Origin: JANWHF01 sp036276235
Lineage (GTDB): Bacteria > Planctomycetota > Phycisphaerae > Tepidisphaerales > Tepidisphaeraceae
Reading direction: 5' to 3'
NCBI GenBank assembly: GCA_036276235.1
Contig: DATBDZ010000186.1
Span: forward strand, 1-10,598
DNA length: 10,598 nucleotides
Of the stretch, positions 1-6,386 are shown one piece after another. Position 1 is the stretch's first letter, and every line of letters begins with the position of its first letter. Below the pieces are notes generated by a model, which had not been told where the DNA came from, did not search any database, and was given only the letters and a program-made list of their open reading frames with translations. The position numbers and the translations under genes were made by a program.

Positions 1-7
1 TGAAAAC

Positions 8-98
8 GCCACGGGCACGCTGTCGCGAGCCCATGCCACCCGATTTTGCGGTAGCACGTAAATTGGGTGGCATGGGCTTGCGTTAGCATGCCCGTGGC
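8..98. repeat. Long imperfect palindrome with 34-nt arms
   Basis: The arms are 8-41 and 65-98, separated by 23 bases. The reverse complement of the left arm matches the right arm at 30 of 34 positions. The outer ends (GCCACGGGCA / TGCCCGTGGC) and the inner ends (CATGCCACCC / GGGTGGCATG) are identical. Transcribed in either direction it would fold into a long hairpin. It lies about 185 bases beyond the stop codon of the giant minus-strand gene. No second copy is present in the window. The arm length, the few mismatches and the intergenic position suggest a dispersed palindromic repeat (REP- or MITE-like) rather than a dedicated terminator, because no T-run follows it. That assignment is inference. 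Confidence 0.75.
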
Positions 99-129
99 GA
101 TCGTGCACAACGTCGACATTTTCAAAGCA

Positions 130-195
130 GGTACTCGCAAGCTCTGGCTGGATTGCCGAAATCGGCCAGATGCTTCGGAGTACCTCAGCATGACG
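130..195. repeat. Palindromic repeat, family A copy 1 (degenerate left arm)
   Basis: The right half, 164-195, starts GGCCAGATGCTTCGGAGTAC and matches 6198-6229 at all but one position (A for C in the CTCxGCATG part). The centre (CTGGCTGG..GCCGA) also resembles the centre of the copy at 6152-6230. The left arm, from GGTACTC at 130, pairs only imperfectly with the right arm, so this copy has decayed or was truncated on one side. The two copies have their well-conserved halves in the same orientation and lie about 6 kb apart, on either side of the giant gene and the tRNA. Confidence 0.7.
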
Positions 196-208
196 AACCT
201 TAGGTTCG
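194..208. repeat. Short perfect palindrome, 7-bp arms
   Basis: CGAACCT at 194-200 and AGGTTCG at 202-208 are perfect reverse complements around a single T. The element abuts the right end of palindrome family A copy 1 and may be part of it or a small operator-like dyad. The family A copy at 6152-6230 is not followed by this sequence, so it is not a constant part of the repeat. Confidence 0.4.
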
Positions 209-241
209 ACATGGATATGTTTGCCACTCCGCGCGGCCAAT

Positions 242-261
242 GGTGGGCGAGTACACCCACC
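242..261 (-). terminator. Hairpin just downstream of the giant gene, possible terminator
   Basis: GGTGGG at 242-247 and CCCACC at 256-261 form a 6-bp GC-rich stem with an 8-base loop. It starts about 21 bases beyond the TAG stop (283-285, read on the minus strand). The position suits a transcription terminator, but no T-run follows on the minus strand, so an intrinsic terminator of the classical type is not shown. It could equally be another dispersed palindrome. Confidence 0.35.
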
Positions 262-282
262 CTACAGCAACGCCCACACCCC

Positions 283-3200
283 CTACACAATCCGCAACAC
301 CAAATCCTGCAACGGCAATCCCGACGCGGCTACCTCATTTGCCAACGTCACATCATCTGTCGCATTTTTCAGGATCAGCTTTTGCTCGTTGGCGGAGCTT
401 CGCAATGTCAGCGATTTGATCGATTGCGCCGCCACGCCGAAGGGGGTTCCGCTGTTGGCGAGTTGGACGCCGCCCAGGTCGGCTCGGGTGATGATCGATG
501 CCGCGATGGAGGAATCGACGAACGTTGCCGTCCCGACGACATGATGCACCTTGAGCGATCCGATCGCCACGGCGGCAACGAAGTCGGCGGCCGTCTGTGG
601 CAGAACCTGCGAACCCGGCAGGCTCGCGACACCCGCGAAAATCTTGCTGCTGAAGATCCCGCCCACCGACACGCCGCCGATTCCTCCGGCGCTGTGGACG
701 GTCGTGTTCGTTAGCGAGCCGCTCACGTTGAGCTTCGTGAGCGACTTGGTTCCCGGCGCGCTGATTGTGATCGTCGAATCATGCAGCGAGCCTTTTACCG
801 TGATATTTCCCGCGACGCCGGCATTCAGCGTCAGGCTTGCATCGTGCAGCAGCGTCATCGCGCGAAGCTGCGGCGTGGTGATCGTCGAGCTGTCCCACCC
901 GGACGCCTTGATCGATGAGATCACGCCCGCCGCAGTCAGCGTCTCATTGCTGGCGGAATTGAGCTGAAGTGAGAAATTCTTTGCGCCAGAGCCGATCGTG
1001 ATCGCGCCGCCGCTGGCCGAGGCGAGCTGAAGTTTGCCGAGCGTGCCGGCGACGGAAAGATTGCCGGTCAATTCGCTGGTCTTGGCAGTGATGGATCTGA
1101 ACGAGCCATCGGTGGAGATACCGCCGACGGTGATGAGATTGTCGCCGCCCTTGGTCTTGATGCTGAGCGTGCTGGATGACGTCGTACCGGTGGCGGCGAT
1201 GGTGCCGACGATGACGTTGGTGCCGGCGACGGTTTCGATGCCCTTCACGGTTGTGGTGGTGATGTTGGTGCCGTCAAAGTGAACGGTGGCCGAGCCGGTC
1301 TTAAGGATGATTGTGGCGAGCGTTCCGTCGGCATCGGTGAAGCGAATCTGCTTTGCGCCCCCGGTGCCGAGAATGACATCCGCGCCGCCGGTGGTTTGCT
1401 GCGATCCGCGCACCGCCGACACCGTTGCGCTGGCAGGTGAGGAGCCGACGTCATTGATCGCAATAATATGATACGAATAGGTGACGCCGGGCGTGGTGGA
1501 GGTGTCCTGATAAGTGGTATCGGTGATGCCCGTCGCTAGCTGCGCGAAGCTGGTGCCCGGCGCCTGGCGATCGACCTCATAGCTCGTGGCGCCGGGCGAT
1601 GCGGTCCAGCTCAAATTGATTCCATCCGTTGCGCCAAATGCGGTGAGATTCGATGGCGCAACCGGAGATGATGTCGCGCTTCCCGCCGCCGCCACGAGGC
1701 TCACCGTCGAGTTCGCGCCCGGCGATTGGTGGCCGTTGGACGTGTCCACCGACTTCACCTGATAGAACCAGCTTGTTCCGGCGGCGGCGGTTGTGTCAAT
1801 GAAGCTGGTTGTCGTCAGCGCCGAGCTGTTGAGCTTCGTCAGCGTGCCATTCAGCGTCGCGCTGCGGAAGACGTTGTAGCCGAGGCTCGCGCCGTAGCTG
1901 ACGCCTTCCCATTGCAGATTGATGCCGCTTGCGCCGAGCGTCGCGTGGAAGCCGGTGGGGCTGGGCGGCGTCGCCGCCGGGCGCATGTTCGTCACGATGT
2001 AGGTCAGGTCCTGGTAATCGTCGTTGTCGAATTCCGTGTCCTGATAATCCATCGTCATGATCCACGCGTTGGGAATCAGATTCCCTGAGCGGTCGCGCAG
2101 CGGGAAAAATCGGACGGAGTGGCCCGAGCGGGCGAACGTGGTGATGTCGGTCGTGTTGAGATTGTCCTCGCTCTTCTCACCATCCAGATTCCAGCCGAAA
2201 ACATTGCTCGTCGTGAAGCTGGCGATCGCAAGGTTGTTGGTTCCCGTGATGTGCGGGAAAAGGGTCTGCCCTTCGTCGGCGGCCTGATGGAACAGCATGT
2301 TGTTGGTCGTCGTCCCTTGCTTGTACCAGGAGGTCACCGATTGATTTCCCTGATTGTGGAACGCATTGAGCATCTCAACGCTGACCGGATGGCTCGAGTC
2401 GGCCGCCTGCCACAGGCCGGAAAGCACTTCCTCGCCATAAGAGATGACGGTCTTCCCTTGAGTGAGATCCGGCTTCACGCCTGAAGCGATATTGGTGCCA
2501 TAACCCGCCAGCAGGTTCACGATTGTTTGCAGGCTCGGCTCTTCCTCATGTGCCGACAGATGCTGCCAATACCCGGCCAGTTGTACGGCCTTGTTCGGCT
2601 GAGCCGCATCGTTTGATGCGACCGTCAGCGTACCGTTGTAAACGCCGCCAGCTTGTGTAGGAGAGATGCCCGATTCAGTCGTCGCGACATCGTTGGTTTC
2701 GTTGTACGGCACCGCCGGCACGGTCTGGGCGATGAACTTGATCGTGATGCTCTGGCTCGCGCCCGGCGCCACGCTGAACGGCAGCGACGGCGGGTTCACA
2801 ATCTGCCAGTTGGTCGGATCGCTCAGCGTCAGCGCGCTGACGCTCAGCGAGCTTTCGCCGCTGTTGGTGATTTGCAGCGTCGAGGTATCGTGGAAAATAT
2901 CACCCAGCGTCGGGTCCTGATTCTGAATCCGGTTGAAGATGATCCGGTCACTGAACGGCAGACCCGCCGGGTTGGCGACACCGATCGTCGGCCCGGTCGG
3001 TTGCGGCGTCACGTTGCGAATAATTGCGACAACATCATTTGAATCATACTGAAGGTTGTAATCCTCGAACGCGACGACGTAGGAGTTGGGAACGACCGAC
3101 CCATCCGCATTCTTCATCGGATAGGTGCGCATCTTCCGCGGCACATTGGTGTCCCACGTGTTCAGCGCATCCTCGCTGAACGCCACGCGCTCCTGATTAT

Positions 3201-5748
3201 TATCGAGGAAGTGAGGGAACTGCGTGTAAAGCCCGAATTGAGCCGCGCCGGGGTCGAAGCTGGTCGCGCCCAGCGCCGCCGGATCGACCGTCTGCTCGGC
3301 GGCATTCGTGGCGCCGCTGATGGTAAACAGCTCCTGCTTCGAGCTGGTATCGCCCGGCGAATAATAGCCGACCCGCGCCCCGATCGGGCTGCCGATCGCG
3401 AATGCCGCCAACAGTTGAATCGTCACCGGCCCATCGCCCGCCTTGGTGAAGCGCGGCGCATACAGCTCATCGTTGGGCGTTGAAGGCGGCGTCGGGAAGA
3501 AGGTGCTATTTGGGTTTGGCTCGCCGACGTTATCGGGGATGTTGTAGAGATCGAGAATGCGTTGCAGGCTCGGTTCATTGCCGGCGAAGAAGCCTGCCAT
3601 TCCGACGCCGCGCAACGCGATGCTGGTGGGGCTGTTCGGGTCATTGCTGGCGATCTTGAGAAACGCGGATTTAATGCCCAGCGAAGGCGCGGTGAAGCTG
3701 AGTTGCACAGTGAACGATTGGCCGACTGCAAGACTCGCCGGAATGCTGCCGGCGTTGGTGATCGTAAAGTCTCCCGCATCCGCGGTAGACGCCGGATCGT
3801 TGGCGATCGTGAACCCGCCCGCCCCCAGCGTGAGCGCTGCCGACCCAGTGTTGGTGATCGTCACCGATTGCACGGGGCTGGCTCCCGCGCCGCTATTGCC
3901 GGCGGCGATTGTGCTGAATGTCACCAGCGAAGCGCTCGCCGTAATCTGCGGCCCCGGCGTCGTCGGACGCAGAAGCGTGATGCGATTGGCGCCCAGCTCG
4001 GCGACATAGATGAAGCCGTTCGCCGGGTTCTCAATCAGATCGACCGGATTATTGAACCCGGTAAAACCTGAAACGGCCCGATCGATCGAAACAACATTGT
4101 CATTGGAATCGGTCGTCAGAACGGCAATGTCATCTCCCGCGCTATACTCGGCGACGAGCATTTTCCCATCGAGCATCCCGCCAAAGGCGCTGCCTTGATA
4201 CTGAATGATCCCGTCCGGCGAGTGATGTGGGCCGAAATCGAAGTTCGCGCCGCGATAGTTCGGGTCGGGATTTGTGCCGGCCGGATACGCGCCGAAGACT
4301 TCATCGGCGACCGCGCCGCTCGTTGGATTGCCGTCATCGAGCACAAACTCGCCGCGCGTTGGATTGGGGTGGCCGTAGTAGCCGCCTTGCGCGACTTTAT
4401 ATAGATAGTCGTCTTCGGTCTGCTGAATGTTGGTCAGCGCCGGGACATTCGGCCCCGCGTAAGGCTGATGCGTATCGATCCTGTTGCCGTTGATCTGACT
4501 CGGATCGGAAGAGCTGAAGGCCGGCGAATTCCCGCCGGCGCTGGAGCCGTTTGTCGGGGCCCAGAGATTGCCGCTGGAATCCCACAGAAGATCAAACGCA
4601 TTGCGCACGCCGGTTGCATAAATCGTGAGCGGCGCGCCGTTGGCGAATGGGTTGTACGAGCCGCCGGCATCGGGCGTCTTGGCGTCGAGCGGCGCGCCCG
4701 GCGTGACTGCATTAATATTCAGCCGCAAAACGGCGGCACTCAGCAGATGCTCCGGACGATTACCCCACGTCGTATCGGGCGCGCCAAACGCGTTCTCAGC
4801 CGCCTGCGCGAAATACAGCGCGCCATCCGGGCCAAAGACCGGCTGATTGGTCACATGGTCCGCCACGCTGCGCGGCAAATTGATCACCGCATCCTGCACG
4901 GTTTCCAAATCGGCGCCGCTCATGACGGTGATCTTGCCGGTGAAATCGACGCCGTTGGTCGCGCCGGAAAGCGCGTAAAAACTGTTGGAAACCCAGATGA
5001 TCGGATTGGTCGGCGTCGAGCGCGGATCAAACGCGAAACCGGTGATCAGCCGATTGCCCCCATTGGCAAACTGCAGCGATGAGATCACCTGCGGCGCGGC
5101 CAGCGTTCCGTCGGCATTAATCGCCCAGCGGAAGATGCGGCCATCCTCGGTCGCGGCATAAAGTTTTCCATCGGGACCGATCGCCATCCCCGTAAACCCC
5201 GCGCCTTGAGCGGTAGGGAGGGTCACCTTCTGAAAGGCCATGTTCTGATCGAGCCCGCCGCCGGAAGTTCCCGTCGTGAAGGTCGAGCTAAAGGCCGTCA
5301 TTGTGACGCCGGTGATATCCTTCACGGCTGCGGTAACGGTAAACGTGTAAGCCGTGTTGGGTGCCAGATCGGCCGAGGGCTGCAAGATGATCGCATCCCC
5401 GCCGCCCGTGGTATTGACGATCGAAGGCACCAGCGATTGATCGGAATTGCGTTTGAGGGTGACCGTGGCTGTATTGACGGTGTTCGGGTCGAGCCCGCCA
5501 TTGGGGAGCGAAAGGTCGGCGGTGACTCCCCCGTTGAGCGCGGCATTCGTCGCGCTATTCGTTGGCTGCACATTAGTTACAGCAGGATGCTGCACGACCG
5601 CCGGCGAAATGATCCCCGAAGCCGCCGCCAGGACATCGGGCGTTGCCGCCGAGGCGGCGGCCGACAGCAGCCGCCTCGATTCAAGGCTTTCAATCCGCGC
5701 GCAAAATCCCCTTTGCATTCTCATTCCTGCCACGTGCGATTTACTCAT
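283..5748 (-). CDS. Giant secreted multidomain protein with LEPR-XLL leader, sugar-dehydrogenase-like propeller and beta-rich repeats
   Basis: The protein has 1821 residues, is complete, and is probably exported. LESRRLLSA at residues 22-30 is the planctomycete LEPR-XLL signal, followed by an Ala-rich stretch. Residues about 55-160 look like a Big_5-type Ig domain. Residues about 168-595 resemble a glucose/sorbosone-dehydrogenase beta-propeller, with ATGVRNAFDLLWD (378-390) and a YGHPNP segment (458-463). Residues about 601-716 and 918-1060 are ASH/choice-of-anchor-D-like. Residues about 725-915 and 1070-1257 are two copies of one module, each starting EPSLQ and ending in an acidic DUF4114-like segment (FEDYNLQYDSND, 894-905). 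Two fibronectin-III-like domains follow (about 1262-1352 and 1363-1447), then short Gly/Ser/Thr-rich beta repeats to the end, probably a solenoid. No PEP-CTERM, dockerin or C-terminal membrane segment is visible. Start choice: Met1 (5748) has no Shine-Dalgarno. Met11 (5716-5718) has AGGA six bases upstream and keeps the signal, so it may be the real start. Catalysis by the propeller is unproven; a binding or cell-surface role is equally possible. Confidence 0.9.
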   Translation of the reverse strand: MSKSHVAGMRMQRGFCARIESLESRRLLSAAASAATPDVLAAASGIISPAVVQHPAVTNVQPTNSATNAALNGGVTADLSLPNGGLDPNTVNTATVTLKRNSDQSLVPSIVNTTGGGDAIILQPSADLAPNTAYTFTVTAAVKDITGVTMTAFSSTFTTGTSGGGLDQNMAFQKVTLPTAQGAGFTGMAIGPDGKLYAATEDGRIFRWAINADGTLAAPQVISSLQFANGGNRLITGFAFDPRSTPTNPIIWVSNSFYALSGATNGVDFTGKITVMSGADLETVQDAVINLPRSVADHVTNQPVFGPDGALYFAQAAENAFGAPDTTWGNRPEHLLSAAVLRLNINAVTPGAPLDAKTPDAGGSYNPFANGAPLTIYATGVRNAFDLLWDSSGNLWAPTNGSSAGGNSPAFSSSDPSQINGNRIDTHQPYAGPNVPALTNIQQTEDDYLYKVAQGGYYGHPNPTRGEFVLDDGNPTSGAVADEVFGAYPAGTNPDPNYRGANFDFGPHHSPDGIIQYQGSAFGGMLDGKMLVAEYSAGDDIAVLTTDSNDNVVSIDRAVSGFTGFNNPVDLIENPANGFIYVAELGANRITLLRPTTPGPQITASASLVTFSTIAAGNSGAGASPVQSVTITNTGSAALTLGAGGFTIANDPASTADAGDFTITNAGSIPASLAVGQSFTVQLSFTAPSLGIKSAFLKIASNDPNSPTSIALRGVGMAGFFAGNEPSLQRILDLYNIPDNVGEPNPNSTFFPTPPSTPNDELYAPRFTKAGDGPVTIQLLAAFAIGSPIGARVGYYSPGDTSSKQELFTISGATNAAEQTVDPAALGATSFDPGAAQFGLYTQFPHFLDNNQERVAFSEDALNTWDTNVPRKMRTYPMKNADGSVVPNSYVVAFEDYNLQYDSNDVVAIIRNVTPQPTGPTIGVANPAGLPFSDRIIFNRIQNQDPTLGDIFHDTSTLQITNSGESSLSVSALTLSDPTNWQIVNPPSLPFSVAPGASQSITIKFIAQTVPAVPYNETNDVATTESGISPTQAGGVYNGTLTVASNDAAQPNKAVQLAGYWQHLSAHEEEPSLQTIVNLLAGYGTNIASGVKPDLTQGKTVISYGEEVLSGLWQAADSSHPVSVEMLNAFHNQGNQSVTSWYKQGTTTNNMLFHQAADEGQTLFPHITGTNNLAIASFTTSNVFGWNLDGEKSEDNLNTTDITTFARSGHSVRFFPLRDRSGNLIPNAWIMTMDYQDTEFDNDDYQDLTYIVTNMRPAATPPSPTGFHATLGASGINLQWEGVSYGASLGYNVFRSATLNGTLTKLNSSALTTTSFIDTTAAAGTSWFYQVKSVDTSNGHQSPGANSTVSLVAAAGSATSSPVAPSNLTAFGATDGINLSWTASPGATSYEVDRQAPGTSFAQLATGITDTTYQDTSTTPGVTYSYHIIAINDVGSSPASATVSAVRGSQQTTGGADVILGTGGAKQIRFTDADGTLATIILKTGSATVHFDGTNITTTTVKGIETVAGTNVIVGTIAATGTTSSSTLSIKTKGGDNLITVGGISTDGSFRSITAKTSELTGNLSVAGTLGKLQLASASGGAITIGSGAKNFSLQLNSASNETLTAAGVISSIKASGWDSSTITTPQLRAMTLLHDASLTLNAGVAGNITVKGSLHDSTITISAPGTKSLTKLNVSGSLTNTTVHSAGGIGGVSVGGIFSSKIFAGVASLPGSQVLPQTAADFVAAVAIGSLKVHHVVGTATFVDSSIAASIITRADLGGVQLANSGTPFGVAAQSIKSLTLRSSANEQKLILKNATDDVTLANEVAASGLPLQDLVLRIV

Positions 5749-5892
5749 TGGATTAAGGTTATCGGTCAGTGCGTCATTTTGCCAATACCCATTCCAGCGG
5801 GGCGGTGGATATTTTTTCGCGGCTTTTTAGGGCGGTAAGAATGCAAGTTATGCAGGGGATTCCTACCGGTTGCGGGTGAAGAGCAGCAGAAC

Positions 5893-5898
5893 AGTATA
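5893..5898 (-). promoter_or_regulatory. Possible -10 element for the giant gene
   Basis: On the minus strand this reads TATACT, five of six matches to the sigma70 -10 consensus. It lies about 145 bases upstream of the first Met of the giant gene. A 17-base spacer leads to TTATCT, a poor -35 with three of six matches. The rest of 5749-5989 holds no recognisable gene. Transcription of the giant gene might instead come from read-through of the upstream tRNA, which is on the same strand. This is a weak call. Confidence 0.25.
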
Positions 5899-5970
5899 GC
5901 GGCAGACGACAGCGGAGATAAATCGACTCCGAACGTTTTCTTCCTTCTACTTTCTACTGCTCCACTCTCT

Positions 5971-5990
5971 AATTTTGCCCAGGCAAAATT
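5971..5990 (-). other. Perfect dyad at the 3' end of tRNA-Ala
   Basis: The 20-base stretch has arms AATTTTGCC (5971-5979) and GGCAAAATT (5982-5990) that are perfect reverse complements; as RNA it gives an 8-bp stem with a 4-base loop. The first base on the minus strand is the discriminator base (position 73) of the tRNA, so the dyad begins exactly where the mature tRNA ends. It may act as a 3' trailer processing or termination structure. It lacks a following T-run. Confidence 0.5.
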
Positions 5991-6062
5991 GGAGCCAACG
6001 AGGCTCGAACTCGTAACCTCCGCCTTGCAAAGGCGGCGCTCTCCCAATTGAGCTATGGCCCC
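5990..6062 (-). tRNA. tRNA-Ala (anticodon UGC)
   Basis: Read on the minus strand, the 73-base sequence folds into a standard cloverleaf. The acceptor arm GGGGCCA pairs with TGGCTCC and includes the G3:U70 wobble, the main identity element of alanine tRNA. The D-arm region contains TAGCTCAATTGGGAGAGC. The anticodon loop is CTTTGCAAG, giving UGC, which reads GCN alanine codons. The T-arm contains GTTCGAGCC. The discriminator base is A, and CCA is not encoded (the genomic bases after it are ATT), so CCA must be added after transcription. The gene stands alone between the giant gene and guaA and is transcribed away from guaA. Confidence 0.97.
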
Positions 6063-6077
6063 GAAAAAGGGTGAGGC

Positions 6078-6106
6078 ATCATTGCGCGCCAGAGGCGGCG
6101 GGTCAA
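6078..6106 (-). promoter_or_regulatory. Sigma70-type promoter of tRNA-Ala
   Basis: On the minus strand the -35 element is TTGACC (6101-6106, five of six matches), the spacer is exactly 17 bases, and the -10 element is AATGAT (6078-6083, four of six matches). The -10 lies 15 bases upstream of the tRNA 5' end, so the transcript would start a few bases before the mature tRNA. It is the most convincing promoter in the window. Confidence 0.65.
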
Positions 6107-6151
6107 GACGACTAAAAACATCGTGCCTCGGTTCCCTGATATCTCCCAGAG

Positions 6152-6230
6152 CCGTTATGCTGAGGTACTCCTAAGCATCTGGCCGGTTCGCCGATTGGGC
6201 CAGATGCTTCGGAGTACCTCCGCATGACGG
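6152..6230. repeat. Palindromic repeat, family A copy 2 (well preserved)
   Basis: Arms 6152-6184 and 6198-6230 are 33 bases each with a 13-base spacer, and they match as reverse complements at 30 of 33 positions. The right arm begins GGCCAGATGCTTCGGAGTAC and is nearly identical to 164-195. Family A copy 1 shares the centre as well as the right arm, so the two are homologous elements and not chance dyads. No open reading frame or transposase accompanies either copy. A short GC-rich hairpin (GCCGCG at 6243-6248, CGCGGC at 6252-6257) follows it. Confidence 0.8.
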
Positions 6231-6264
6231 TCATCCGCTTGGGCCGCGGTTCGCGGCTTAGAAG

Positions 6265-6336
6265 AAGATCAAGATTAGGATGAAGATTAGGATTATGAAT
6301 GTGATTAAGAGCAAGATTAAGATAAAGATTAGGAGG
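6265..6336 (+). repeat. Twelve in-register degenerate hexamers (AAGATT consensus) upstream of guaA
   Basis: The tract reads as consecutive six-base units: AAGATC, AAGATT, AGGATG, AAGATT, AGGATT, ATGAAT, GTGATT, AAGAGC, AAGATT, AAGATA, AAGATT, AGGAGG. The four exact AAGATT copies start at 6271, 6283, 6313 and 6325, all spaced by multiples of six. The plus strand has only two C in the whole tract. It ends in AGGAGGGG about 50 bases upstream of the guaA start, too far to be its ribosome binding site. With the family A palindrome this accounts for most of the gene-free stretch 6063-6386. No purine riboswitch core was recognised there. Confidence 0.7.
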
Positions 6337-6386
6337 GGATCAACTTGGGCTTTGCAATCTTACGCCTGTTCCGGTAGTGAATAGTG

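Noticed and set aside
67..5838. Many plus-strand open frames of 60-215 codons across this interval
   Set aside because: They lie antisense to the giant gene, are Arg/Ala/Gly-rich and low in complexity, resemble no protein family, and arise from the high GC content; the minus-strand frame has clear domains.
5766..6047. Minus-strand 93-codon frame
   Set aside because: It runs straight through the tRNA-Ala gene and encodes no recognisable domain.
6063..6386. Purine (guanine/PreQ1-type) riboswitch in the guaA leader
   Set aside because: No conserved core was found; the region is explained by the palindromic repeat and the hexamer tract.
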